This document shows, piece after piece, positions 9,336 to 19,329 of a stretch of DNA of 64,000 nt (positions are counted from its first letter, which is position 1; each line of letters opens with the position of its first letter). Position numbers and translations under genes: made by a program. The notes below the pieces were generated by a model. The model was not told the origin of the DNA. It searched no databases and was given only the letters and a program-made list of their open reading frames with translations. Origin of the DNA: Enterococcus malodoratus ATCC 43197 (GTDB lineage Bacteria; Bacillota; Bacilli; Lactobacillales; Enterococcaceae); assembly GCF_000407185.1 (NCBI RefSeq), contig NZ_KE136481.1, positions 907,636 to 971,635 on the forward strand, read 5' to 3'.

Positions 9336-11231
9336 TTATTCGCCTTTTAACAGCTCTTTAGCGATTAAGTGGCAATAATGGATCGACCCTACATCATTAG
9401 GATGAACTTGGTCATCATAGAACCAATCCGTATGATCTTTACTGAAATTGTACCAATCAATCAAATGAACATTCTTATATTCTTTTGATGCGGCTTCCAG
9501 TGTGGCGTTCACATCATTTTGCCAACGACGGGTCGGAACATGTGTATTGATAATAAAGATCTGATGCTTGTCACCCAGCACATTCATGATCTGAGCGAAG
9601 TCATCTTTGTTGAAGGCGCCATTCGTTCCTAGGCTCAACAGAATCGTATCATTCAACTCGCCCTTATCCTTCAACGCCTGAAGTAATGGCGGACTATCTT
9701 TCAACTGTCTGCCTACCTCTCCATCAACGACCATTTTAGGGAAAATTTCTGTCAGCCCTTTAGAACCCGCTAACAACACGGAATCCCCAAAAGCGGTAAC
9801 TTTCAGATTTTTAGCCTTAGTTACTTCACGACGGCTAAGATCATATTTATCCGCTAAACTCGTCGGTACTTCACTGCTGCTGGTCGATCCTTCCGATTGA
9901 GCCGAATCGTTCGAAGCACTTGAAGCAGGTGTTTCTTCTGTTTTATTTGCAGCCTGCTTATTTTGTTCGATCTGCTTTTGCAAAGCTTGCTGATTCGCAT
10001 CGACTTTGTTTGTCGGAGCAATGATCACACCAACAACGGCCACTAAAGTAATAACGCTCGACAGGATAAAACCAATCTTTCTGCGGCTCTTGATTGGTGC
10101 CCAGAAGGATTTCTTCAATGAAGCAAAGGTTTTACGATAATTGAACGAACGCAATGGTTTTTCCACGTAACGATAGGAAAGCTCTGTCACGAAAAGGATC
10201 AAGATCACTTCCATGATCGTATGAAGGAAGGTATGGTTCGCAACATTTACCTTGGCTTCATAAAAAATCATCACCGGAAATTGATATAAATAAATGCCGT
10301 AACTGCGCTTGCCGATCCAAGTAAAGACTGGATTCGTCAACCACTTATTCCAACTAGCACCTGGATGGGCCGTAATAGCCACCAAGATGACACTTAAAAG
10401 TGTCACTAAAAACATTCCGCCATAATAAACAAAGGATAAATCATCTCGCAGGAACAAGAACGCGACTATCAATAGCAGCAGCGAGCCTAAGCCAATTCCG
10501 TTCAAGATCCGCTTGGCCTGCTTTGGAATCTGCGCTTTCAAACGTGTACTTGGCCAAATAAATGCTAAAGCACCACCTAGTAGAATGGAGAATAACCGAG
10601 TATCAGTACCGTAATAGACACGCGTCGGATCTTGTCCCGGCTTGAACAGTACCGCCATTAAAATGGCAGAGAAAAGCGCCGCTCCCAGGATGCCCAAAAA
10701 TACTTTGCCTTTATTTTTCACCAGCTTCATCAATAAAACAAAAACGATCGGCCACAGGATATAATTCTGTGTTTCTACTGCAAGTGACCAAATATGTGTA
10801 AATGGCGACTCACCAGAAAAGCGGTCGAAATAGGACATGCCGTGATTGATCTGCCACCAGTTATTAACGTAGAACAAACTGCTGATGACATTTCCTCGCA
10901 GATTATTCAGTAGATTTCGCTGAAACAATGTTATGTACGCCGAAGCTCCGACTAGCATTGTCACCAATGCCGGATACAAACGTTTCATCCGGCGATAATA
11001 AAACTGCTTAATATCGATTCGCCCCGTCTGTTTCCATTCCTGCAAAAGCAGATCCGTGATCAAATAACCAGAGACCACAAAAAAAACAGGAACTCCTAAA
11101 TACCCGCCGCGCATTTGAGTGGGCATTAAATGATATAAAATTACGCCGATTACTGCTAAGGAACGAATTCCGTCAAAACCAGTAATATAGCGACTATGTT
11201 TTAGTCTTTTTCCCATATTTTTACTTTCCAA
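9336..11231 (-). CDS. OatA-like acyltransferase (acyltransferase-3 plus SGNH domain)
   Basis: A 631-aa polytopic membrane protein. The N-terminal two thirds is an acyltransferase-3 domain (about ten membrane segments, starting RYITGFDGIRSLAVIGVI). A Ser/Gln-rich linker follows, then an extracellular SGNH esterase-like domain with GDSV near residue 482, LGTNG, and the DxxH pair DQVHPND near residue 610. This is the architecture of peptidoglycan O-acetyltransferase OatA, which acetylates MurNAc and confers lysozyme resistance. Other surface polymers cannot be excluded as acceptors. It appears monocistronic. Confidence 0.85.
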   Translation of the reverse strand: MESKNMGKRLKHSRYITGFDGIRSLAVIGVILYHLMPTQMRGGYLGVPVFFVVSGYLITDLLLQEWKQTGRIDIKQFYYRRMKRLYPALVTMLVGASAYITLFQRNLLNNLRGNVISSLFYVNNWWQINHGMSYFDRFSGESPFTHIWSLAVETQNYILWPIVFVLLMKLVKNKGKVFLGILGAALFSAILMAVLFKPGQDPTRVYYGTDTRLFSILLGGALAFIWPSTRLKAQIPKQAKRILNGIGLGSLLLLIVAFLFLRDDLSFVYYGGMFLVTLLSVILVAITAHPGASWNKWLTNPVFTWIGKRSYGIYLYQFPVMIFYEAKVNVANHTFLHTIMEVILILFVTELSYRYVEKPLRSFNYRKTFASLKKSFWAPIKSRRKIGFILSSVITLVAVVGVIIAPTNKVDANQQALQKQIEQNKQAANKTEETPASSASNDSAQSEGSTSSSEVPTSLADKYDLSRREVTKAKNLKVTAFGDSVLLAGSKGLTEIFPKMVVDGEVGRQLKDSPPLLQALKDKGELNDTILLSLGTNGAFNKDDFAQIMNVLGDKHQIFIINTHVPTRRWQNDVNATLEAASKEYKNVHLIDWYNFSKDHTDWFYDDQVHPNDVGSIHYCHLIAKELLKGE

Positions 11232-11361
11232 CTTTACTATAGAATATCAAATTAACTATACGTATAAATCTGACAAACTGCAACATTTTCTCAATAAAAA
11301 AAGTATTTCCTAAATATTTTAGTTTTTATCTTTAGTTATTTTGATGAAAAAGCTCTTATTC

Positions 11362-11391
11362 AAAAAAAGTTGAGACATTCGTCCCAACTTT
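11362..11391 (-). terminator. Intrinsic terminator of the YitT-family gene
   Basis: On the minus strand, AAAGTTG-GGAC pairs with GTC-CAACTTT around an ATTC-type loop, followed by a T-run. It starts at the stop codon of the YitT-family gene. Confidence 0.75.
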
Positions 11392-12271
11392 AATCCATGG
11401 ATTCTTCATAAAACCGGCCCATGATCCGGACATTCTCAGAGATACTTACAAACGCAGCCGGATCATTTTCCCGCATGATTGATTCTAACAGAGGCAGTTC
11501 AAAGCGCGTGACAACCGTAAACAGCACAGTTTGTTTGTCGTGCTTATAGGCCCCTTCTGCTTCATTGATAATCGTGATCCCGCGACGCATTTGATCTTGG
11601 ATTCCGGCAATTACTCGATCAGGACATTTGGTTACGATCATGACCTGCATCTTCCGTTGTTTAGTATAAAGCGCGTCAGTCAATTTTCCGCTCATGAAAA
11701 TCGCCAAGGCAGAATAGAACATGTATTGCCAACTAAATAAAATTCCGGCCATCAGCATAATCATCACGTTGAAGATGATCGAGATGGAGCCGACTGAACT
11801 CCCAGTTCTTTTGCGGATGGTAATACTCAAAATATCCAATCCGCCAGAGGATAAACCATTTTTCAAGGCAAAACCAATGCCGACACCCATGATCGCCCCG
11901 CCAAAGATCGCACAGATGATTGGATCTTTCGTTAACGTCGTCTGTGGAATTATGTGGATGAAAAACGACGTTAAGAAAACCGTGATAAAGGTAAAAATCG
12001 TAAACTTATGACCGATCTTGAACCATGCCAAGAAAAACAGCGGCACGTTGATCAAGAACAAGGTGATTGATACTGGTACGGTGAAGCCGACTACACGATG
12101 CGACAGTGTCGTTAAAATCTGTGCAAAACCGGTCGCCCCACTAGAATAGATGTGTCCTGGCTGGTAAAAAAAGTTCACGGCAATCGCCGCTAAAAATGCA
12201 TAAACTACTGCGACAGATAATCGGGTGGCATAATCGTGGTGCGGCCACTCCTCTATCTTCTTTTTCATCAT
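11390..12271 (-). CDS. YitT family membrane protein (DUF161 + DUF2179)
   Basis: A 293-aa protein with five to six N-terminal membrane segments (YitT/DUF161) and a soluble C-terminal DUF2179 domain (about residues 205-285, from QVMIVTKCPDRVIAGI). The family is widespread in Firmicutes, usually in several paralogues, and its biochemical role is not established. No operon partner is apparent. It lies downstream of aspS on the same strand, separated by a terminator. Confidence 0.85.
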   Translation of the reverse strand: MMKKKIEEWPHHDYATRLSVAVVYAFLAAIAVNFFYQPGHIYSSGATGFAQILTTLSHRVVGFTVPVSITLFLINVPLFFLAWFKIGHKFTIFTFITVFLTSFFIHIIPQTTLTKDPIICAIFGGAIMGVGIGFALKNGLSSGGLDILSITIRKRTGSSVGSISIIFNVMIMLMAGILFSWQYMFYSALAIFMSGKLTDALYTKQRKMQVMIVTKCPDRVIAGIQDQMRRGITIINEAEGAYKHDKQTVLFTVVTRFELPLLESIMRENDPAAFVSISENVRIMGRFYEESMD

Positions 12272-12323
12272 GTCCTGTCCGCCTCATTTCAAAATTTCAC
12301 TCACATTATACGTATTTTCATGA

Positions 12324-12356
12324 AAAAAAGAAAGCACCTGCCACGCAGGCAGGTAC
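12324..12356 (-). terminator. Intrinsic terminator downstream of aspS
   Basis: Stem ACCTGCC/GGCAGGT (12336-12342 with 12348-12354). Read on the minus strand it is followed by a T-rich stretch, ending the hisS-aspS operon. Confidence 0.75.
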
Positions 12357-12402
12357 TTCTCTTAGTATATTCTTAGAGTTGCTGAAAAGTTTGCGGATTT
12401 TT

Positions 12403-14175
12403 TTATTCTTCTACTTTAGTAACATCAATACTCAATTCATAAAGCTGCAATGGAGAGACGGTACTTGGCGCATCAGACATTGGATCTGCCGCTTTCCCGT
12501 TCTTAGGAAAGGCAATGACTTCACGAATATTATCTTCGCCGGCCAACAGCATTGCGAAACGATCCAACCCAAGAGCGATCCCGCCGATTGGAGGAAAACC
12601 ATAATCCAAGGCTTCTAATAAGAAACCGAATTGTTCATTGGCACTTTCACGAGTAAAGCCTAATGTTTCAAAGACTTGTTCTTGCAATTCACGTGTGTTG
12701 ATACGTAGTGAACCGCCGCCTAATTCATACCCGTTCAAGACGATATCGTAGGCTTGTGCATAGACTTTTTCAGGATGATCCTTCAAACTTGGAATATCTT
12801 TTTCCATCGGCATTGTGAATGGATGGTGAGCAGATACATAACGACCCAACTCTTGATCAAACTCAAATTGCGGCCAGTCAACGACCCATAGATAATCAAA
12901 GCGATCTTCATCGATCAAGCCAAGCTCTTTCCCAACTTTTGAACGAACCGCTCCTAAAGCAGTCACCGCTGTTAAGAATTGATCTGCCGCGAACATCAAA
13001 ACATCGCCGGCTTCAGCATTCGTTGCTTTCTTCAATTCTTCACTGACACCGCCCATAAATTTCGCGATCGGTCCAGTTAGTTCGCCGTTTTCGTCCACTT
13101 TGATCCAGGCCAAGCCCTTCGCACCAAATTGTCCAACGAATTGGCCTAAACGATCCAATTCTTTACGTGAATATTTATCAGCGGCCCCTTTAGCGTTCAA
13201 CGCTTTGACTACGCCGCCGTTGTCTGACGCCATCCGGAATACTTTAAAATCAGTCGCAGAAGCAATCTCAGTAATATCGATCAATTCCATGTCAAAACGT
13301 GTGTCTGGTTTATCTGAACCATAACGTTCCATTGCTTCGTCCCATGTAATACGTGGGAATGGCAACGTTACTTCAACGCCGCGAACATCCTTCATTACTT
13401 GAGCAATCAGTTCTTCGGTATATTCTTGAATTTCTTCAGCCGTTAAAAAGCTGGTTTCAATATCAATTTGAGTAAATTCTGGTTGACGGTCGCCACGTAA
13501 ATCTTCATCACGGAAACAGCGAACGATTTGATAATAGCGGTCAAAACCAGCAGTCATCAATAATTGTTTTAAAATTTGCGGTGATTGCGGCAATGCATAG
13601 AAATGTCCGGCATGGACACGTGAAGGCACCAAATAATCCCGCGCTCCTTCTGGCGTTGATTTTGCCAAGTAAGGTGTTTCAATATCTAAGAAATCATTGT
13701 TGTCTAAGTAACGACGAACGGATTGCGTTAAACGATGACGCATCATCAGGTTTTGAGTCATTTTCGGACGACGCAAATCCATATAGCGATACTTCAAACG
13801 TACTTCATCGCTGATGTTTTGTTCATCTTCAATTGAGAAAGGCGGTGTTTTAGCACTATTCAAAATAGTGATGTCTTCCCCCTTAACTTCGAACTCACCT
13901 GTCGCCATTTTATTATTCACGGCACCTGAGTCGCGGCGAATCACTGTCCCTGTGATTTCAACAACATATTCACTACGGCATTGATCGGCAATCTCCCAAG
14001 CTGTTTTTGATTCTTCTGGATTGAAGACTACTTGAACGACACCTTCACGATCACGCAGGTCGATAAAAATCAATCCGCCTAAATCACGGCGTTTTTGCAC
14101 CCACCCTTTTAATGTTACCTTTTGATCCAAATACTCATCGGACACTCGTCCGCAATAGACAGTACGTCTAGCCAT
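12403..14175 (-). CDS. aspS: Aspartyl-tRNA synthetase
   Basis: Class IIb synthetase charging tRNA-Asp. The N-terminal OB-fold anticodon domain is followed by the class II core: motif 2 region [18 protein letters not shown] and motif 3 [15 protein letters not shown] near the C-terminus. Length 590 aa is normal for the bacterial type, including the GAD insertion. It lies 59 bp downstream of hisS with no terminator between them, so it should share the T-box leader found upstream of hisS. Confidence 0.98.
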   Translation of the reverse strand: MARRTVYCGRVSDEYLDQKVTLKGWVQKRRDLGGLIFIDLRDREGVVQVVFNPEESKTAWEIADQCRSEYVVEITGTVIRRDSGAVNNKMATGEFEVKGEDITILNSAKTPPFSIEDEQNISDEVRLKYRYMDLRRPKMTQNLMMRHRLTQSVRRYLDNNDFLDIETPYLAKSTPEGARDYLVPSRVHAGHFYALPQSPQILKQLLMTAGFDRYYQIVRCFRDEDLRGDRQPEFTQIDIETSFLTAEEIQEYTEELIAQVMKDVRGVEVTLPFPRITWDEAMERYGSDKPDTRFDMELIDITEIASATDFKVFRMASDNGGVVKALNAKGAADKYSRKELDRLGQFVGQFGAKGLAWIKVDENGELTGPIAKFMGGVSEELKKATNAEAGDVLMFAADQFLTAVTALGAVRSKVGKELGLIDEDRFDYLWVVDWPQFEFDQELGRYVSAHHPFTMPMEKDIPSLKDHPEKVYAQAYDIVLNGYELGGGSLRINTRELQEQVFETLGFTRESANEQFGFLLEALDYGFPPIGGIALGLDRFAMLLAGEDNIREVIAFPKNGKAADPMSDAPSTVSPLQLYELSIDVTKVEE

Positions 14176-14234
14176 TTTTTCATTCCTCCATTTATTTAAG
14201 TAATCTACCGTGTTATCAGTAAGATTTATTTCGT

Positions 14235-15533
14235 TTAGTCAAGCTTCGGCATAGTCATTTCATCATAGATTGCCGCAAAATCTTCATACACGTCGGTTAG
14301 TGGGAAAGCTTTTTCTTCCCGCGTTGCAGAATCCTTCACGTTGATCACGCCTTTAGCCAATTCATCTTCTCCCAAAGTAAGGACTAATTTCGCGCCTTCC
14401 TTGTCAGCCGTTTTGAACTGTGCTTTGGCTTTTCGGCCCATAAAGTCACGGTCAGCGGAAAAACCAAACCCGCGAATCGCTTGAACGACCTTCAATGCTT
14501 CCAGATTCGTCGCATCGCCAAGACCAACTACATAAGCATCCAAACTTGCCGCATTTGGAATCATTACGTCCTCTTGTTCTAGAGTTAATAAAATCCGTTC
14601 GATTCCCATCGCAAATCCGATTCCTGGTGTTTCCGGCCCGCCAAGTTCTTCGACCAAACCATCATAACGTCCGCCGCCGCAAATAGTTGTTTGAGCACCC
14701 ATTCCCGGAGCATCGCTCATGATTTCAAAGATCGTGTGATTGTAATAATCCAATCCGCGTACCATCCGGTGATCGATTTCATAAGAGATATCTAGGTATT
14801 CTAACGTCTTAGTAACACCTTCGAAGTATTCTTTAGCATAATCACTCAAATAGTCCAAAATGCTTGGTGCGTCAGCAACGATTGGCTGATCTTTGCGGTC
14901 TTTACTATCTAATACACGTAAAGGATTTTCATGTAAACGACGCCGTGAGTCTTCGCTTAATTCTTCCTCATGAGCCTCAAGATACGTAATCAGCGCTTGG
15001 CGATAATTTGCCCGCGTTTCCTTGTCTCCTAAAGTATTGATGACCAAACGCAATTGACTGATTCCTAATTGCTTAAAGAAATCCATCGCCATCGCCATAA
15101 CTTCTACATCAAGGCTTGGGTTTTCGCTGCCAAAGGCCTCCACACCGATTTGGTGGAATTGACGCAAACGGCCTTTTTGCGGACGTTCATAACGAAACAT
15201 CGGTCCGGTATAGTAAACCTTGTAAGGCTTCTTGAATTCTGGTCCAAACAATTTATTTTCAACATAGGCGCGGACAATTGGCGCAGTGCCTTCAGGTCGA
15301 AGCGTCACGTGGCGCTCGCCTTTGTCGTAAAAGTCGTACATTTCTTTTGAGACGATGTCCGTAGTATCACCCACGCTGCGGGCAATTACCTCGTAGTGTT
15401 CAAAAATCGGTGTGCGGATCTCTTGATATTGGTAGTCATTGAATACTAGGCGTGCTGTTTCTTCAACAAACTGCCATTTTTCGCTTTCTCCCGGTAAAAT
15501 ATCATTGGTCCCTTTTGGTCGCTGATAACTCAT
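14235..15533 (-). CDS. hisS: Histidyl-tRNA synthetase
   Basis: Class II synthetase charging tRNA-His. Motif 2 is [19 protein letters not shown], and the two His-specific blocks [10 protein letters not shown] and [14 protein letters not shown] are present. Length 432 aa is typical. It is the first gene of hisS-aspS and is preceded by a T-box leader whose terminator ends about 230 bp upstream; the intervening stretch contains a copy of the interspersed repeat. Confidence 0.98.
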   Translation of the reverse strand: MSYQRPKGTNDILPGESEKWQFVEETARLVFNDYQYQEIRTPIFEHYEVIARSVGDTTDIVSKEMYDFYDKGERHVTLRPEGTAPIVRAYVENKLFGPEFKKPYKVYYTGPMFRYERPQKGRLRQFHQIGVEAFGSENPSLDVEVMAMAMDFFKQLGISQLRLVINTLGDKETRANYRQALITYLEAHEEELSEDSRRRLHENPLRVLDSKDRKDQPIVADAPSILDYLSDYAKEYFEGVTKTLEYLDISYEIDHRMVRGLDYYNHTIFEIMSDAPGMGAQTTICGGGRYDGLVEELGGPETPGIGFAMGIERILLTLEQEDVMIPNAASLDAYVVGLGDATNLEALKVVQAIRGFGFSADRDFMGRKAKAQFKTADKEGAKLVLTLGEDELAKGVINVKDSATREEKAFPLTDVYEDFAAIYDEMTMPKLD

Positions 15534-15607
15534 GGTTAATCTCCTTCATATTGATGTATTTAATTTGGCTATTTTTCGAACTTGCTAAAACAGGAAGTAA
15601 AGTGACC

Positions 15608-15765
15608 GCTAGCTCAGATTTAATGAAATCATTTTTCTAAAAAACAGAAAAATGAATTTATCCTCGTACGCATACGATTCTGCTAAACAGCTTGTTCACT
15701 ATATTGTTACAAACTTAAAAATACCCTTCAAACTCAACAAACTGCTAAAAGCAGAACTCGCAAAA
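15608..15765 (-). repeat. Interspersed intergenic repeat, copy A
   Basis: On the minus strand this begins right after the T-tract of the T-box terminator with GCGAGTTCTGCTTTTAGCAG. It ends with GTATGCGTACGAGGATA, a hairpin CATTTTTC/GAAAAATG and GAGCTAGC. The last about 65 bp closely match copy B (32743-32857): the shared core reads GTATGCGTAYGARGATA followed by TCATTTTTC, a short loop, and GAAAAATG. It lies in the hisS 5' UTR. Confidence 0.6.
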
Positions 15766-16008
15766 AGCCCTTGTTCAAATTGAACAAGGGCGAAAGTCGT
15801 CGCGGTACCACCTATTTTTTAAAAGAGTTATCCTCTTTTTCTCTAGCAATTAACGCTTGCGTAACGGAGCGGCTTTGCACGCACTCATCTCCAGACTGTC
15901 TTTCAATTACTTTTCACGAAATTGCTTTCAGCCAAGGCAATTTTTTCTGTACGTTTTTTCGTAATTTACTGGTTCCTTCATAGATATTTCATTGATGTTT
16001 TTATCTCT
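15762..16008 (-). promoter_or_regulatory. T-box riboswitch upstream of hisS-aspS (specifier reads Asp GAC)
   Basis: The minus strand carries the T-box sequence AGGTGGTACCGCG (15801-15813) followed by a terminator GCCCTTGTT/AACAAGGGC plus T-run (15762-15791). In Stem I the AGTA motif of the specifier loop lies between CCAG and AATTAC, which pair with CTGG and GTAATT on the 3' side. The 3' side of that loop reads GAAA-GAC-A, putting codon GAC (Asp) at 15898-15900 in the specifier position. It should antiterminate when uncharged tRNA-Asp accumulates, controlling both synthetases. The specifier call rests on manual folding. Confidence 0.85.
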
Positions 16009-16012
16009 TCCT

Positions 16013-16041
16013 AAGCTACTAAAAATAAGCTCGAAAGTCAA
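16013..16041 (-). promoter_or_regulatory. Probable promoter of the hisS T-box transcript
   Basis: On the minus strand, TTGACT (-35, 16036-16041), a 17-nt spacer and TAGCTT (-10, 16013-16018). The -35 is good and the -10 weak. Transcription would start a few bases before the T-box Stem I. Confidence 0.5.
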
Positions 16042-16165
16042 GTGATTTCCCGATTATCCATGAAGAATAAAAAAGAGTGGTCGCTTTTTTTTACACTTTA
16101 TTTTAAACTTGAAAAAGAATGACTATTTCTTTAAATGAAAAGAAAAAGCAAGGAGCGAATGTTTT

Positions 16166-17101
16166 ATGACAGATGTACGAATTGGAAAGTCACAAGTCTA
16201 TGCTAGCGCTTTAGGATTAGGAACAAACGCAGTTGGTGGGCACAACCTTTACCCGAACTTGACCGATGACATTGGAAAAGAGGTTGTTCGTACCGCCATC
16301 AATAACGGCATCACTTTATTGGATACGGCTTTTTCTTACGGTCGCGGCCGTTCCGAGGAATTGATCGGTGAAGTCCTGCAAGAGCCTGAATTTGACCGCT
16401 CTCGTGTGATAGTCGCGACCAAAGCCGCCCATGATATGCGGCAGAATGGCAAATTCAACAACTCGCCAGAATTTCTGCGTGATGCGGTTGAGGCAGCCCT
16501 GCAAAGACTTCAAACAGATTATCTTGATATTTTTTACATCCACTTTCCTGATGAAGCGACACCAAAAAATGAAGCAGTCGCTGCTTTACATCAGTTGAAG
16601 GAGGAAGGAAAAATCCGTGCAATCGGTGTCTCGAACTTCTCACTGGAACAACTGAAGGAAGCCAACCAAGACGGCTACGTCGATATCGTTGAAGAGCGCT
16701 TCAGCCTGATCCACCGCGAGCATGAAAAAGAATTATTTCCATATCTAAAAGCAAATAATATCAGTTTTGTCCCTTACTACCCATTGGATTCCGGCTTGCT
16801 GACCGGAAAATATAGTGAAGAAACTCATTTTGAGGACAGTGATCTTCGCAATAAAAATCCTGACTTCAAGGGTGAACGCTTTGCTGAGATCATCCAAAAG
16901 GTCGATCAATTAAAACCGATTGCAAATAATTATGACGCCTCAGTTACCCAATTAGTATTGGCTTGGTATATGAAGCATCCGCAAATCGATGTGGTCATTC
17001 CTGGGGCGAAACGTCCGGATCAAGTCGAAGCAAATGCGAAAGCAGTTGATATTCATTTATCAACCGAAGACTTTGATACGATCGACCAACTATTTAAATA
17101 G
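16166..17101 (+). CDS. Aldo/keto reductase, copy 1
   Basis: NAD(P)H-dependent oxidoreductase of the AKR superfamily (311 aa). The catalytic tetrad is visible as D53 (LLDTAFSYG), Y58, K86 (VATKAAHD) and H126 (YIHFPDE), with the C-terminal cofactor motif VIPGAKRPDQVEAN. AAGGAG precedes the ATG. It is one of two adjacent paralogues of identical length and about 80% identity by eye. The physiological substrate cannot be told from sequence. Confidence 0.9.
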   Translation: MTDVRIGKSQVYASALGLGTNAVGGHNLYPNLTDDIGKEVVRTAINNGITLLDTAFSYGRGRSEELIGEVLQEPEFDRSRVIVATKAAHDMRQNGKFNNSPEFLRDAVEAALQRLQTDYLDIFYIHFPDEATPKNEAVAALHQLKEEGKIRAIGVSNFSLEQLKEANQDGYVDIVEERFSLIHREHEKELFPYLKANNISFVPYYPLDSGLLTGKYSEETHFEDSDLRNKNPDFKGERFAEIIQKVDQLKPIANNYDASVTQLVLAWYMKHPQIDVVIPGAKRPDQVEANAKAVDIHLSTEDFDTIDQLFK

Positions 17102-17110
17102 AAGAAAACA

Positions 17111-17150
17111 GACTATGACGACTTGCTGTCATGGTATTTTTTTTTCTTAT
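17111..17150 (+). terminator. Intrinsic terminator after aldo/keto reductase copy 1
   Basis: Stem ACTATGAC/GTCATGGT (one G-U pair) followed by a run of nine T. It separates the two paralogues, so each is its own transcription unit. Confidence 0.7.
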
Positions 17151-17247
17151 AAACTAGAATAGTCGCTTTTTTTTAGACTTTAAACTACACTTGAAAAATA
17201 ATCGCCGAGTTGATTCTAACCCGGCAAATAAAAGGAGTGAATGTTTT

Positions 17248-18183
17248 ATGACAGATGTACGAATCGGAAAATCACGGGTTTACGCTAGTGATCTAGGGTT
17301 AGGAACAAACGCTGTCGGCGGGCACAACCTTTTCCCAAACTTGAATGATGAAACCGGAAAAGACGTGATCCGTACAGCCATCAAAAATGGGATCACTTTA
17401 TTAGACACAGCCTTTGCCTATGGGTATGGCCGTTCAGAAGAATTGATCGGCGAGGTGCTGCAAGAACCTGAGTTTGATCGTTCACGAATCATTATTGCGA
17501 CGAAAGCTGCACACGACCCAGAGAACAATTATAAATTTAATAACTCTCCAGAGTTTTTGCGCCACTCTGTTGAAGCAGCTCTGCAGAGACTTCAAACCGA
17601 TTATATCGATATTTTTTATATTCATTTTCCAGATGAAACAACACCAAAAAATGAGGCGGTCGCTGAGCTGCATCGATTGAAAGAAGAAGGAAAAATCCGT
17701 GCAATCGGCGTCTCGAACTTTTCATTGGAACAACTAAAAGAAGCCAATCAGGACGGCTATGTCGATATCGTTGAAGAACGTTACAGTTTGATCCATCGCG
17801 AACACGAACAAGATCTCTTTCCTTATTTCAAAGACCATGGGATCAGCTTTGTTCCTTACTTTCCTTTAGCTTCCGGCTTGCTTACTGGCAAATATAGCAA
17901 AGAGGATCAATTTGACGACTCCGATCCGCGAAGCAAACGGCCAGATTTCAATGGCGAACGCTTCACTGAGATCATCGACAAAGTCGATCAATTAAAACCC
18001 ATCGCTAATAGTTACGATGCGACTGTGGCTCAATTGGTACTGGCTTGGTACATGAAGCATCCACAAATTGATGTAGTCATTCCTGGCGCTAAACAGCCCA
18101 AACAAGTCGAAACCAATGCAAAAGCTGTTGATATTCGATTATCCGCGGAAGACTTTAACAAGATTGATCAACTATTTAAATAG
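17248..18183 (+). CDS. Aldo/keto reductase, copy 2
   Basis: A 311-aa paralogue of the preceding gene with the same tetrad (D, Y, K, H) and C-terminal cofactor motif (VIPGAKQPKQVETN). The frame is open from 17191, but AAAGGAG (17231-17237) and alignment with copy 1 place the start at ATG 17248. The upstream region also resembles that of copy 1 (GTCGC plus T-run, then a TTGAAAAA block), showing that the duplication included the promoter. Substrate unknown. Confidence 0.9.
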   Translation: MTDVRIGKSRVYASDLGLGTNAVGGHNLFPNLNDETGKDVIRTAIKNGITLLDTAFAYGYGRSEELIGEVLQEPEFDRSRIIIATKAAHDPENNYKFNNSPEFLRHSVEAALQRLQTDYIDIFYIHFPDETTPKNEAVAELHRLKEEGKIRAIGVSNFSLEQLKEANQDGYVDIVEERYSLIHREHEQDLFPYFKDHGISFVPYFPLASGLLTGKYSKEDQFDDSDPRSKRPDFNGERFTEIIDKVDQLKPIANSYDATVAQLVLAWYMKHPQIDVVIPGAKQPKQVETNAKAVDIRLSAEDFNKIDQLFK

Positions 18184-18186
18184 AAG

Positions 18187-18221
18187 AAAAGAGCATGACA
18201 TCATTCGTCATGCTCTTTATT
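18187..18221. terminator. Bidirectional intrinsic terminator
   Basis: Stem AAGAGCATGAC/GTCATGCTCTT with flanking A and T runs between the convergent reductase copy 2 and hydroxyacid dehydrogenase genes. The dehydrogenase stop codon lies in the loop. Confidence 0.85.
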
Positions 18222-19178
18222 TACGACATTTTTTTCTTTACCATCTAAGAAAGCCGCGAAATTATCGACCGCGATCCCCATCAAACGTTCGCGTGTTTCT
18301 AACGGACGCCACGCAATATGAGGTGTGATAATACAATTTTTAGCATTCAATAGCGGATTGTTCTCTGCCATCGGTTCTTTGGAAATAACGTCGACTCCTG
18401 CCGCGAAGATCTTTCCGGCATTTAAAGCATCTGCAACCGCCGCTTCATCGATCAACCCACCCCGAGCAGTGTTCAATAAAATGACGCCGTCTTTCATTTT
18501 GGCGATTGACTCCTGATTGATCATCGCTTGAGTTTCCGCCGTTTGCGGAACATGCAGGCTGATGATATCGGATTGTTGATACAGTTCATCGATTGAAACC
18601 TGTTGAGCCCATTCGGCTTGCGGTGCTTTTGGCCGATGGTTCCAGTAAATGACCTTCATGTTAAAAGCATGGGCGATCATCGCCGTTGCCTGAGCAATTT
18701 CGCCATAACCGACTAAGCCGATCGTCTTGCCTTGCAACTCCATCAGCGGCGTCTTTTGATACGTAAAATCAATACTTCGCTGCCACTCCCCTTGTTGAAC
18801 GGAATCATTATGCACCCCAACTTGGTTAGCGATCTCCAATAAAAGGGCGAAAGTAAATTGCGCCACTGCATCAGTTCCATAGGCTGGGATATTCGTTACC
18901 GGAATTTTCCGCTTTCTGGCTGCTTCAAGATCGACTACATTGTAGCCAGTGGCGATCACTCCGATGTATTTCAGCTGCGGAACCGCCGCCAAAACCTCTT
19001 CATCAATCGGCGTCTTATTCGTAAGGATCGCCTCGGCCTCACCAATGCGTTCGATTATTTCCTCTTTATCCGTAAAAGAAGTCCGGTCATAAACAGTCAC
19101 TTCACCGAATGCTTCAAAACCTTGCCAGCTTAAATCTCCTGGATTCAGCGCATAGCCATCTAGTACAACGATTTTCAT
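18201..19178 (-). CDS. D-2-hydroxyacid dehydrogenase (NAD-dependent)
   Basis: A 325-aa oxidoreductase of the D-isomer 2-hydroxyacid dehydrogenase family, interconverting a 2-keto acid and a D-2-hydroxy acid. Rossmann motif GLVGYGEIAQ (from residue 154), the substrate Arg in NTARGGLIDE, Glu in SKEPMAENNP and the catalytic His in TPHIAW are present. Resemblance to glycerate/hydroxypyruvate-type members is only general, so the substrate is left open. It has its own ribosome site (AAGGAGG) and is monocistronic. Confidence 0.88.
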   Translation of the reverse strand: MKIVVLDGYALNPGDLSWQGFEAFGEVTVYDRTSFTDKEEIIERIGEAEAILTNKTPIDEEVLAAVPQLKYIGVIATGYNVVDLEAARKRKIPVTNIPAYGTDAVAQFTFALLLEIANQVGVHNDSVQQGEWQRSIDFTYQKTPLMELQGKTIGLVGYGEIAQATAMIAHAFNMKVIYWNHRPKAPQAEWAQQVSIDELYQQSDIISLHVPQTAETQAMINQESIAKMKDGVILLNTARGGLIDEAAVADALNAGKIFAAGVDVISKEPMAENNPLLNAKNCIITPHIAWRPLETRERLMGIAVDNFAAFLDGKEKNVVNKEHDE

Positions 19179-19277
19179 AATTAGCCTCCTTGGTAAATCA
19201 TTCCATTAAACAATAGCATTGCTGCTTATTCGCTGTAAAGGAGATTCCCTCATTTGGTTAGGCCCACCATGACCAAA

Positions 19278-19321
19278 AAAAGTGATTAAAAGACAGGTCG
19301 CTCCATCTATTAATCACTTAT
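19278..19321 (-). terminator. Intrinsic terminator of the sortase/regulator operon
   Basis: On the minus strand AAGTGATTAA pairs with TTAATCACTT across a 19-20-nt loop and is followed by seven T. It lies just after the stop of the winged-helix gene and marks the 3' end of the adhesion operon. Confidence 0.75.
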
Positions 19322-19329
19322 CGAATATT

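Noticed and set aside
12196-12618. 140-aa plus-strand frame across the aspS/YitT junction
   Set aside because: It crosses two well-supported genes and a terminator on the other strand, without a ribosome site or recognisable domain.
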